Both the position numbers and the translations under genes were made by a program. DNA of 32,544 nt. Origin: Actinospica durhamensis (GTDB taxonomy: Bacteria > Actinomycetota > Actinomycetes > Streptomycetales > Catenulisporaceae). Where the stretch lies: the NCBI RefSeq assembly GCF_018139695.1, contig NZ_JAGSOG010000081.1, positions 1 to 32,544 of the forward strand. Reading direction: 5' to 3'. Position 1 is the first letter of the stretch. Each line of letters begins with the position of its first letter. Shown piece after piece: positions 16,258 to 23,336 of this stretch. Below the pieces are notes generated by a model that did not search any database, had not been told where the DNA came from, and was given only the letters and a program-made list of their open reading frames with translations.

Positions 16258-18255
16258 CTACAGGCCACCCAAGTCGGCTCCGGTTTCCTGTGCCCACCAA
16301 GCGAGGTTGCTGCGGGCAGCGATGGCATGGGGATGTTCCGGTCCGAGGATGCGCTCGTAGTCGAGCAGGAGCGTGGAGTACATGTCGCGTGCAGCGATCG
16401 GGTCGCCGGCGTTCCCGGTCCACCAGGCGAAGTTGCTGCGTGTGGCGAGGGTATCGGGGTGTTCACGTCCGAGGGCGTCCTCGCGCTCCGGCAGAAGTGC
16501 GGCGTACATGTCGCGCGCAGTGGCAGGGTCCCCGGCTTCCCCGGTCCACTGAGCGAGGTTGTGGCGCGTGGTCAGAGCGCTGGGGTGTTCTGAGCCGAGG
16601 ACACGTACACATACCGGTAGCAGTACGGCGAGCATGTCGCGGGCGCCCACGGTGTTGCCGACTCGTCCAGTCCACTGAGCGAGATTGTGCCGTGTGGCCA
16701 GGGTTTTCGGGTGCTCAGGGCCTTGGGTGCGCTCGAAGGCCGGCACGAGCGTGGCGTACATCTCCCGAGCACTCGTGCTGTCGCCGGCTTCCCCGGTCCA
16801 TTGAGCGAGGCCCTGGCGTGTCGCGAGGGTGTGCGGGTGTTCGGGCCCAAGGATGCGTTCGCGGTCTGGCAAGAGTGCGGTGAGCATGTCCCGAGCGCTG
16901 ATGGTGTCGCCGGCTCGCCCGGTCCATTGGGCGAGGTTGTGGCGTGTGGAGAGGGTGTGGGGATGGTCGGGGCCTTGGATGTGTTCCTGGTGGGTGAGCA
17001 TGATGGCGCACTGATCACGCGCACTGATGGCGTCGTTGGGCTTGTGAGCGAGCGCGGTGCTCACGAGGAACGCGGCTGTACGCCGCCAGGCATCCTGCTC
17101 GTCCTGGGGCATGGCGTCGCGGGTGATCGCCTGAATCAGGCGATGGACGGAGACGATGCCGACCTCGGTGGGAGTGATCAAGTGGTACTCGGTCAATCCG
17201 CTCAGTGCCTCAGCCTGCGCCAAGCGGTCGTGGATGACGACCCGGAGTTGTCCTGCGATTTTGGGAGGCGTACCGGACCAGAGCCTCGTCTCCGGTGGCA
17301 GCAGTCGAGTGACGGGTATGGCGTCTGGGGCGAGGAAGGCAAAGAGGCGGAGCAGGGTGACGGCGCTCGGGTTGTCAAACGCCAGGCGTTCGATCGCGGC
17401 AGTCCAGGCTCCGGCCACGGCCTTTCCACCAGGCGTCGTTCGGGCGAGCATGCGGATACGATCGGTCTTGAGCAAGCTGAGGTACGCGGTGACCGGCCAG
17501 CCGGTCGAACGCAGGAAGCCGGCCGCCTGCGCCAGTGCTAGCGGTAGCGATCCGAGTTCATCAGCCAATTGGCCCGCCGCGTGCTCATCCTGGTCCTTGG
17601 TGTTCGCCAACAGCAAGCCGATGGCCGTCGTGCGGTCCAGCATCGGAACGCTGACCGCCCAACCGTCGGGCCAGGTCAGTTGTTGCGAGGTGATGATGAC
17701 GTCCCCATGCCCTGCACGTGGCATCAGTATGTCCGCGGCGGTGGAATCGGTGATGTTGTCCAGGATGAGTAACCATCGGCCGTCCATCCGCCCCAAATGC
17801 GCTTCCACACGTTCGTACGCATTGTCGCTGCTCTCTGGGACTCCGAGTGCCTTGGCGAGCTCCCCGAATTGGGCATCCCAGGAGCTCTGGCGTTCGGCGT
17901 TGATCCGCCAGATCACCCGATACTGATGAGCGTTGCGATACCCGTACTCCACTGCGAGGCTGGTCTTGCCGACTCCACCCGTCCCGCACAGCACGCGTCC
18001 GCGCGGCGCCACCGGTTCCTGATCGAAGACCTCACGCAAATGCGCCAGTAACGCATCACGCCCGACGAACCCGCCGAAGTGAGAACCGAGGGACACCACT
18101 TTCCGTCGAGCCGAGCCTGCTTCGTCAGAGGACTGTGGACGCTGTTCTTCGCGCGGATAAAACAGATTGTTTACCGTGCGTATGTTCGGGCCGCCACCAC
18201 CGAGCACGACGTCGCGCCCGGCCGCCGCACCCAGGCTGGTCAAGTGGTGGGGCAC
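16258..18255 (-). CDS. STAND (NB-ARC) ATPase with six TPR-type repeats
   Basis: The 665-residue protein is an NLR-like signal-transduction ATPase. Walker A is GTGGVGKTS (91-99), Walker B about WLLILDN, followed by the sensor-like DVIITSQQ. A winged-helix region ends with SVHRLIQAI. The C-terminus has six 42-residue TPR-type repeats of the form GPEHPHTLATRHNLAQWTGE, the last truncated. Such proteins oligomerise on ligand binding and activate a partner. The N-terminal VVLGGGGPNIRTV resembles the tail of the adjacent small protein. The GTG at 18255 is used; its paralogue lacks this codon, so the start is uncertain. It lies 20 bp after the small gene. Confidence 0.85.
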   Translation of the reverse strand: MPHHLTSLGAAAGRDVVLGGGGPNIRTVNNLFYPREEQRPQSSDEAGSARRKVVSLGSHFGGFVGRDALLAHLREVFDQEPVAPRGRVLCGTGGVGKTSLAVEYGYRNAHQYRVIWRINAERQSSWDAQFGELAKALGVPESSDNAYERVEAHLGRMDGRWLLILDNITDSTAADILMPRAGHGDVIITSQQLTWPDGWAVSVPMLDRTTAIGLLLANTKDQDEHAAGQLADELGSLPLALAQAAGFLRSTGWPVTAYLSLLKTDRIRMLARTTPGGKAVAGAWTAAIERLAFDNPSAVTLLRLFAFLAPDAIPVTRLLPPETRLWSGTPPKIAGQLRVVIHDRLAQAEALSGLTEYHLITPTEVGIVSVHRLIQAITRDAMPQDEQDAWRRTAAFLVSTALAHKPNDAISARDQCAIMLTHQEHIQGPDHPHTLSTRHNLAQWTGRAGDTISARDMLTALLPDRERILGPEHPHTLATRQGLAQWTGEAGDSTSAREMYATLVPAFERTQGPEHPKTLATRHNLAQWTGRVGNTVGARDMLAVLLPVCVRVLGSEHPSALTTRHNLAQWTGEAGDPATARDMYAALLPEREDALGREHPDTLATRSNFAWWTGNAGDPIAARDMYSTLLLDYERILGPEHPHAIAARSNLAWWAQETGADLGGL
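16300..17010 (-). repeat. six 126-bp repeats encoding TPR units (module 1)
   Basis: The repeats are in phase with 42-residue TPR-type units of the ATPase gene and are clearly diverged from one another compared with the array in module 2. Confidence 0.75.
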
Positions 18256-18275
18256 CTCACCGGATCCGGCCGGCG

Positions 18276-18731
18276 CTACTCCGGATCCGGCAACGTAGGG
18301 CCCGGCATCACTACGGCCGGGCCGTTGATCACCCCGGCCGACAGCCCGGCGGGCCCGGATCTGATCGTCGAATCCCCGCCGACCGCCATCGCGCCGACTC
18401 CGGATGCCGTCACGGACCGCTCCCTGCCCAACAGCCCGCCGACCTCGCGCAGCAGTTCGGGGTCACCGGTCAGGACCTTGCGGATCTGCAGCAGCAGCAA
18501 CTGCGCGTTGTCGGCATCGTCCGGCGCATCGGCGAGATCGGCGAGCGCGAGGTCCAGGCCCGCTGGTCGGTGTGCGCGCCCTCGGATCAGCGCCCACGAC
18601 CGACGAGCCAGCCCGACGGTGACGTCCCCCGTTGCGTCCTGCGCACGATCCAGTACGCCTGTGCCATATGCCCGGACTGTTTGAATCACCAGCGGAGCGA
18701 CCTCGCCCGCCACCACGTCCAGCTCTGCCAC
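18276..18731 (-). CDS. small helical protein with Gly/Val-rich tail, partner of STAND ATPase (module 1)
   Basis: This 151-residue protein is a close paralogue of the product of 21733-22188. Residues 1-105 are predicted helical (AELDVVAGEVAPLVIQTVRA through NAQLLLLQIRKVLTGDPELL). Residues 106-146 are a Ser/Gly/Val-rich tail with GAMAVGGDSTIRSG and SAGVINGPAVVMPGP. It has no catalytic motif and no signal peptide. The GTG at 18731 is fixed by homology and is preceded by a GGGTGGGGGTG site. The helical-domain-plus-Gly-tail layout resembles effector or adaptor partners of bacterial NLRs. The function is not known. Confidence 0.78.
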   Translation of the reverse strand: MAELDVVAGEVAPLVIQTVRAYGTGVLDRAQDATGDVTVGLARRSWALIRGRAHRPAGLDLALADLADAPDDADNAQLLLLQIRKVLTGDPELLREVGGLLGRERSVTASGVGAMAVGGDSTIRSGPAGLSAGVINGPAVVMPGPTLPDPE

Positions 18732-18757
18732 TCGAACACCCCCACCCAACAGCATCC

Positions 18758-18809
18758 ACCGACGCTCACAGCTTCTTCGAGCACTGTAACGCGACGCCCA
18801 GACCGATGA
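18758..18809 (-). promoter_or_regulatory. duplicated promoter block, module 1
   Basis: This block differs at only 2 of 52 positions from 22215-22266, upstream of the paralogous gene. On the minus strand it contains TACAGT (plus strand 18783-18788) as a likely -10, giving a leader of about 50 bases before the GTG start. No standard -35 is obvious. Confidence 0.55.
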
Positions 18810-18823
18810 GGGGGAAGCGCGCG

Positions 18824-18870
18824 AAAAGAGGGCCTCGGTTCTGACCGGAAGGCAACCGGAGTTGAGGCCC
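18824..18870 (-). terminator. leftward terminator downstream of the module 2 ATPase
   Basis: GGGCCTC (18830-18836) pairs with GAGGCCC (18864-18870), with inner CCGG/CCGG. On the minus strand it is followed by TTTTCG. It separates module 2 from the promoter of module 1. Confidence 0.7.
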
Positions 18871-18967
18871 ATGCTGTCTCGGCCGCATCTACTGCCCGGG
18901 GATCAGACATTGCCTCGAAGTCCATTGCCCCTCCCCGGTGAGCCCTCGGTTCGCCTTCAAGCTGCAC

Positions 18968-21667
18968 TTAGCCTCTGTGCTGATCGGCCCTCTTTATCCA
19001 TGAGGCGAGGCGGTCACGTGTGGCGCGGGTTTCGGGGTGTTCGGGTCCGAGGATGCGTTCGTATGCGGGCAGGAGCGCGGCGAACATGTCGCGTGCGGCG
19101 GCGGGATCTCCCGCCGCTCCTGTCCAGAAGGCGAGGCTGTCGCGGGTATCGAGGGTGTCGGGGTGTTCGGGTCCGAGGATGCGTTCGTACGCAGGTAGGA
19201 GCGCGGCGAGCATGTCGCGTGCGGCGGCGGGATCTCCCGCCCGCCCGGTCGACCAGGCGAGGTTGTGGCTTGTGGCGAGGGTTTTGGGGTGTTCGGGTCC
19301 GAGGATGCGTTCGTGTGCGGGTAGGAGCGCGGCGAACATGTCGCGTGCGGCGGCGGGATCTCCCGCCGCTCCTGTCCAGGAGGCGAGGCTGTCGTGGGTA
19401 TCGAGGGTGTCGGGGTGTTCGGGTCCGAGGATGCGTTCGTATGCGGGTAGGAGCGCGGCGAGCATGTCGCGTGCGACGGTGTGGTCTCCAGCCTGCCCGG
19501 TCGACCAGGCGAAGCGGTGGCGTGTAGCGAGGGTGTCGGGGTGTTCGGGTCCGAGGACGCGTTCGCGTACGGGCAGGAGCGCGGCGAGTAGGTCGCGGGC
19601 GGTGGCGGGGTCGCCTGCTTCCCCTGTCCAGAAGGCCAATGCGTTCCGTGTGTTCAGGGTGTTGGGGTGCTCGGGTCCGAGGACATGTTCGCGTAGGGGC
19701 AGGAGCGCGGCGAGTAGGTCGCGGGCAGCCCTGCGGTCGCCGGCCTCGCCAATCCAATGGCCGAGCGGGTCGCGGGTGCTGAGGGTGTGGGGGTGTTCGG
19801 GTCCGAGGACGCGTTCGCGTATGGGCAGGAGCGCGGCGAGTAGGTCGCGGGCGGTAGCGGGGTCGCCTGCTTTCCCGACCCACCTGGCGTAGTTGTTGCG
19901 GGTGGCGAGAGTGTCAGGGTGTTCGGGCCCCAGAATGCGTTCGCGTATGGGCAGGAGCGCGGCGAGTAGGTCGCGGGCAGCGGCGGGGTCGCCGGCTTCC
20001 CCGATCCAGTGGGCATGGTTGTGGCGGACGGCCAGTGTGCCGGGGTGTTCGGGTCCGAGGACGCGTACGCGTATGGGCAGGATTGCGGCAAGTAGGTCGC
20101 GGGCGGTCGTGGGGTCGCCGGCTTCCCCGATCCAGTAGGCGTGGTTGTGGCGGCCGGTCAGTGTGCCGGGGTGTTCGGGTCCGAGGACGCGTACGCGTAT
20201 GGGCAGGTTTGCGGCGAGTAGGTCGCGGGCGGTGGCGGGGTCGCCTGCTTTCCCAACCCACCCGGCGTGGTTGTTCTGGATAGCGAGAGTTTCGGGGTGT
20301 TCGGGTCCGAGGACGCGTTCGTGTATGGGCAGGAGCGCGGCGAGTAGTTCGCGGGCGGTGGCGGGATCGCCGGCTTCCCCGACCCACCTGGCGTGGGTGT
20401 GGCGGATAGCGAGAGTGTCGGGGTGTTCGGGGCCGAGGAGGTGTTCGTGGTGGGGGAGTAGCAGCGCAATCTGTCCGCGGGCAAGGGCTATGTCTGTCGG
20501 TTCGTTAGGCATGGCGGCGTTGATGAGGAGGCGGGCCGTGTGTCGCCAGGCGTCCTTTTCGTCTCGGGTCATGGTGTCGCTGGTGATGGCTTGGACGAGT
20601 CGGTGTATTGAGGCAGTGCCGGCGCCGAGGGGTGTGACCAGGTGGTATTCGGCGAGGCCGCTCACAGCCTCCGCTTGCGCGAAGCGGTCGCTGGCTATTG
20701 CTCGGAGCCTGCGGGCGATCTCGTGCGGTATGCCTTTCGGCAGAGCGTCAGCCTGCGGGAGCAACTGGGTTACCGGTATCGAGTCCGGCGCGAGGAAAGC
20801 CAGCAGTTGCAACAGTGTGACGGCGCCCGGGTTGTCTTTCGTCAGCCGTTCGATGGCCGCTGTCCAGGCCCCGGCCACGGCCTGGCCGCCCGGTGTCGCG
20901 CGGGCCAGGAGCCGAACTCGGTCGGTCTCCAGCAGCTGTAGATAGTCACCGATCAGCCAGCCGGTGGAGCGCAGGAATCCGGTCGCCTGGGTGAGGGCCA
21001 GCGGCAACAGTCCGAGTTCGTCCGCCAGGCGGCCCGCGGCGCGTGCATCTCTGTCGGCTGTGGCCGACAGGAGGAAATCCACCGCGGTCGCGCGGTCCAG
21101 GAGCGGTACTCCCATCGCCCATCCGGCGCGCCAAGTCTGCTGCTGTGAGGTGATCAGCACGTCCCCGGGGCCCGCGTTCGGGATGAGTTGGTCGAGTGCT
21201 TCGGAGCCGATGACGTTGTCCAGGATCAGCAGCCAACGCGCCTGCATCCGCGCAAGGTACTGGTGCACGCGTATGCGGGCGTCCTCGCCGCCCTCCGAGA
21301 TGCCCAGCGCTTTGGCCAGTTCCCCGAGTTGTGCGTCCCAGGAGCTACGGCGTTCGGCGTTGATCCGCCAGATCACCTGATACCTGTGCGCGCTGCGGTA
21401 CCCGTATTCCACGGTCAGGCTGGTCTTTCCGACACCGCCCGTTCCACACAACACGCGCACCCGGGGCGCCACGGGTGCGTGATCAAGCTCTTTCTGAAGG
21501 GCCGCCAGAAACGCATCGCGCCCTACCAGCCCGCCCGGGCGAGGACCGAGGAACACCACCCGCTGTTCTTCACCGACGACGGCGGAAGACTGCGTTGCTT
21601 CCTGCCGCGACTGAAAGTTGAGCGTGTGCACGGTGCCGATACTCGGGCCGCCGCCACCGAGCAGCAC
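18968..21667 (-). CDS. STAND (NB-ARC) ATPase with twelve TPR-type repeats
   Basis: The 899-residue paralogue of the module 1 ATPase has Walker A GTGGVGKTS (75-83), Walker B WLLILDN (145-151), DVLITSQQ (169-176) and SIHRLVQAI. Twelve 42-residue TPR-type repeats follow (GPEHPDTLATRHN...AGDPATARDLLAALLP), the last incomplete. Repeat arrays of this kind are the ligand-sensing part of NLR-like proteins, and the extra repeats could give a different specificity. The N-terminus VLLGGGGPSIGTV resembles the tail of its small partner gene. The only usual start is GTG 21667, without a near ribosome-binding site; the conserved GGTGAGG is about 40 bases upstream. Confidence 0.87.
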   Translation of the reverse strand: MLLGGGGPSIGTVHTLNFQSRQEATQSSAVVGEEQRVVFLGPRPGGLVGRDAFLAALQKELDHAPVAPRVRVLCGTGGVGKTSLTVEYGYRSAHRYQVIWRINAERRSSWDAQLGELAKALGISEGGEDARIRVHQYLARMQARWLLILDNVIGSEALDQLIPNAGPGDVLITSQQQTWRAGWAMGVPLLDRATAVDFLLSATADRDARAAGRLADELGLLPLALTQATGFLRSTGWLIGDYLQLLETDRVRLLARATPGGQAVAGAWTAAIERLTKDNPGAVTLLQLLAFLAPDSIPVTQLLPQADALPKGIPHEIARRLRAIASDRFAQAEAVSGLAEYHLVTPLGAGTASIHRLVQAITSDTMTRDEKDAWRHTARLLINAAMPNEPTDIALARGQIALLLPHHEHLLGPEHPDTLAIRHTHARWVGEAGDPATARELLAALLPIHERVLGPEHPETLAIQNNHAGWVGKAGDPATARDLLAANLPIRVRVLGPEHPGTLTGRHNHAYWIGEAGDPTTARDLLAAILPIRVRVLGPEHPGTLAVRHNHAHWIGEAGDPAAARDLLAALLPIRERILGPEHPDTLATRNNYARWVGKAGDPATARDLLAALLPIRERVLGPEHPHTLSTRDPLGHWIGEAGDRRAARDLLAALLPLREHVLGPEHPNTLNTRNALAFWTGEAGDPATARDLLAALLPVRERVLGPEHPDTLATRHRFAWSTGQAGDHTVARDMLAALLPAYERILGPEHPDTLDTHDSLASWTGAAGDPAAARDMFAALLPAHERILGPEHPKTLATSHNLAWSTGRAGDPAAARDMLAALLPAYERILGPEHPDTLDTRDSLAFWTGAAGDPAAARDMFAALLPAYERILGPEHPETRATRDRLASWIKRADQHRG
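18990..20445 (-). repeat. twelve 126-bp tandem repeats encoding TPR units (module 2)
   Basis: Words such as GGGTGTTCGGGTCCGAGGA and AGGAGCGCGGCGA recur about every 126 bp. Units near the 3' end of the gene (plus strand 19000-19500) are almost identical in alternating pairs, indicating recent duplication or gene conversion. Confidence 0.9.
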
Positions 21668-21732
21668 ATCCCGCCCGGCCGCCGCACCCAGGTGGACCGA
21701 ACCGTCGGGCGCCTCACCGGATCCGGCCGGTG

Positions 21733-22188
21733 CTACTCCGGATCCGGCACCGAAGGGCCCGGCATCACGACGGCCGGACCGTTGATCACCCCGGCCGACA
21801 AGCCCCCGGTCCCCGACGTGATCGTCTGATCCCCGCCGACGGCGACCGCGCCGGCTCCGGATGCCGTCACGGACCGCGCGCCGCCCAGCAGCCCGCCGAC
21901 CTCGTGCAGCAGTCTGGGATCACCGGCCAGGACCTTGCGGACCTGCAGCAGGAGCAATTGTGCATTGTCGGCATCGTCCGGCGCGTCGGCGAGATCGGCG
22001 ACCGCCGCATCCAAGCCCGCCGGCCTGTGCGCCCTTCCCCGGATCAGCGCCCACACATGACGAGCCAGTCCGGTGGTCGCATCTTCCGCCGCGTCCTGGG
22101 CACGATCCAGCACTCCTGTGCCGTACGCCCGGACCGCCTGAATCACCAGAGGAGCGACCTCGCCCGCCACAACATCCAGCTCTGACAC
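21733..22188 (-). CDS. small helical protein with Gly/Val-rich tail, partner of STAND ATPase (module 2)
   Basis: The 151 residues comprise a helical part (about 1-104, SELDVVAGEVAPLVIQAVRA to PRLLHEVGGLLG) and a tail (105-151) containing GAVAVGGDQTITSG and SAGVINGPAVVMPGP. It matches the module 1 paralogue over its full length. The GTG at 22188 follows GGGTGGGGGTG. It ends 65 bp before the GTG of the ATPase, in the same direction, so the two are co-transcribed. The tail core, hydrophobic-x-hydrophobic-Gly-Gly, recurs at the N-terminus of the ATPase. It could be a Bell-like adaptor of an NLR system, but I recognise no named domain. Confidence 0.78.
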   Translation of the reverse strand: MSELDVVAGEVAPLVIQAVRAYGTGVLDRAQDAAEDATTGLARHVWALIRGRAHRPAGLDAAVADLADAPDDADNAQLLLLQVRKVLAGDPRLLHEVGGLLGGARSVTASGAGAVAVGGDQTITSGTGGLSAGVINGPAVVMPGPSVPDPE

Positions 22189-22214
22189 CCAAACACCCCC
22201 ACCCGACAGCGCCT

Positions 22215-22266
22215 ACCGACGCTCACAGCCTCTTCGAGCACTGTAACGCGACGCCCAGGCCGATGA
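22215..22266 (-). promoter_or_regulatory. duplicated promoter block, module 2
   Basis: This is the counterpart of 18758-18809 (50 of 52 bases identical). The TACAGT on the minus strand (plus strand 22240-22245) is the likely -10, followed by a leader of about 50 bases. Confidence 0.55.
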
Positions 22267-22278
22267 TGGAGAAGGCGA

Positions 22279-22321
22279 CAAAAAGAGGACCCCGGTTCCG
22301 GCCGAAGCACGGCCAGAACCG
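22279..22321 (-). terminator. leftward terminator of the SGNH lipase gene
   Basis: CGGTTC-C-GGCC and GGCC-A-GAACCG (22293-22303 and 22311-22321) form a hairpin with a 7-base loop. On the minus strand it is followed by CCTCTTTTTGT, a clear T-tract. Confidence 0.8.
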
Positions 22322-22346
22322 AGGCCCACAGACAGCCGTGGCCGAC

Positions 22347-23288
22347 TCAGCCCCGACGCTGAGCCCGAAGCAGGCTCTCGAACGTGTCGGCGATCACCGC
22401 GTAGCCGGTGTTGGTGGCGTGGATGTTCGGTCCGACCGGGGCCGGGGCGCACATCCAGGTCCAGGTGCAGATGTCCGCGACGTTGACCGGCACGGTCAGC
22501 CCGTCCAGGCTGGTCGTGTCGGTGAAGTCGGACGTCTTGAAGGCGCTCGCGACGTCGGCGACCTCGACGCCGTACGCGGCGTACGCCGAGTCGAGGATGC
22601 CGTTGAAGGTGGTGGAAAGGCCGACCGACTCCTGCGCGAGGGCCTGGCCGGCCGCGCCGGTCAGCCATTCGGCGAGGAAGGGGTCGTAGTAGTTCATGCC
22701 GAGGATCGTGACGTGCTTGCCGGCGGCGGCCTTGAGCTGGGCCAGGATCGTCGGCACGTCACCGGCCGCGGCGGTCAGCCCCTCCTCGACGCAGGATTCG
22801 CTGATCCCGCTGGCCGAGAGGCAGCCGTCGACGTTGTTGGCGCCGATGTCGAGGGTGACCAGGATGCGCGCGTGCGGGTGCGCCTTGAGGAACGCCACGG
22901 CGGCGGCGAGCTGCGTGGTGTAGGTCTGGCCGCTGCCCGCGAGATCGGGGCAGTCGCCGTTGATCATGGTGCCGGTGTTCTCGCCCGGGCAGGAGAGGTT
23001 GACGTACCGCAGCTGCCGGTCGTCGTGAGAGCGCAGGAAGGCGGCCAGGTCGTCGGCGTAGCCGTGCCCTGACTTGATCCCGGCGCCGGTCGAGTTCGGC
23101 TGGTATCCCCACGCCAGCGAGTCGCCCAGAGCGAGGTAGTAGTCGTACTTCGGCTCCACCGGCTGCCCCCGGTGCGCCGAGGCGGCCGCGGTGCCGTGCC
23201 CCGGTGCGGCGGTGGACGCCTGGGCGGCGCCGGCCCCCGCAGCGGTGCCGATGGCCGCCAGCGCGCAGGCGATCACCATTGATCGCAC
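22347..23288 (-). CDS. secreted SGNH/GDSL lipase-esterase, 5' end abutting the integrated element
   Basis: The product (313 residues from GTG 23288; ATG 23279 is an alternative) starts with a hydrophobic signal sequence (MVIACALAAIGTAAGAGAAQA). Block I is YYLALGDSLAWGYQP, with the nucleophile Ser in GDSL. The Gly block is LSCPGENTGTMI, the Asn block LDIGANNVDGC, and the C-terminal IHATNTGY carries the likely catalytic His. Cys pairs fit an exported ester hydrolase. The signal peptide has only one Arg before the core, and just 48 bp separate the GTG from the divergent integrase ATG. Its native promoter and first codons were probably displaced by integration, which is inference. Confidence 0.85.
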   Translation of the reverse strand: MRSMVIACALAAIGTAAGAGAAQASTAAPGHGTAAASAHRGQPVEPKYDYYLALGDSLAWGYQPNSTGAGIKSGHGYADDLAAFLRSHDDRQLRYVNLSCPGENTGTMINGDCPDLAGSGQTYTTQLAAAVAFLKAHPHARILVTLDIGANNVDGCLSASGISESCVEEGLTAAAGDVPTILAQLKAAAGKHVTILGMNYYDPFLAEWLTGAAGQALAQESVGLSTTFNGILDSAYAAYGVEVADVASAFKTSDFTDTTSLDGLTVPVNVADICTWTWMCAPAPVGPNIHATNTGYAVIADTFESLLRAQRRG

Positions 23289-23336
23289 GGAACGAGCCCA
23301 ATAACCACTGTCGCGGCAGGTGGAAGGGCGAGGACC
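23289..23336. other. candidate integration junction (attL/attR side) of the element
   Basis: Large serine integrase genes usually lie next to an attachment site. This 48-bp gap between the lipase start and the integrase contains an imperfect inverted repeat (CCACTG and CAGGTGG, about 23310-23328). The crossover dinucleotide cannot be fixed without the other end of the element. Confidence 0.35.

Noticed and set aside
15082-18809. Rightward ORFs of 200-284 residues across the HEAT and ATPase genes
   Set aside because: Antisense shadows of strongly supported leftward genes, with Arg-rich composition.
16258-21667. FxSxx-COOH type system
   Set aside because: NB-ARC/TPR proteins can belong to such systems, but no short peptide ending in FxSxx and no radical SAM maturase is present in the window.
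14806-22441. Lipase-tail repeats as attL/attR of a second integrated element
   Set aside because: The two copies are not identical (61 of 65) and no integrase lies between them. Duplication history explains them better, although an ancient insertion cannot be excluded.
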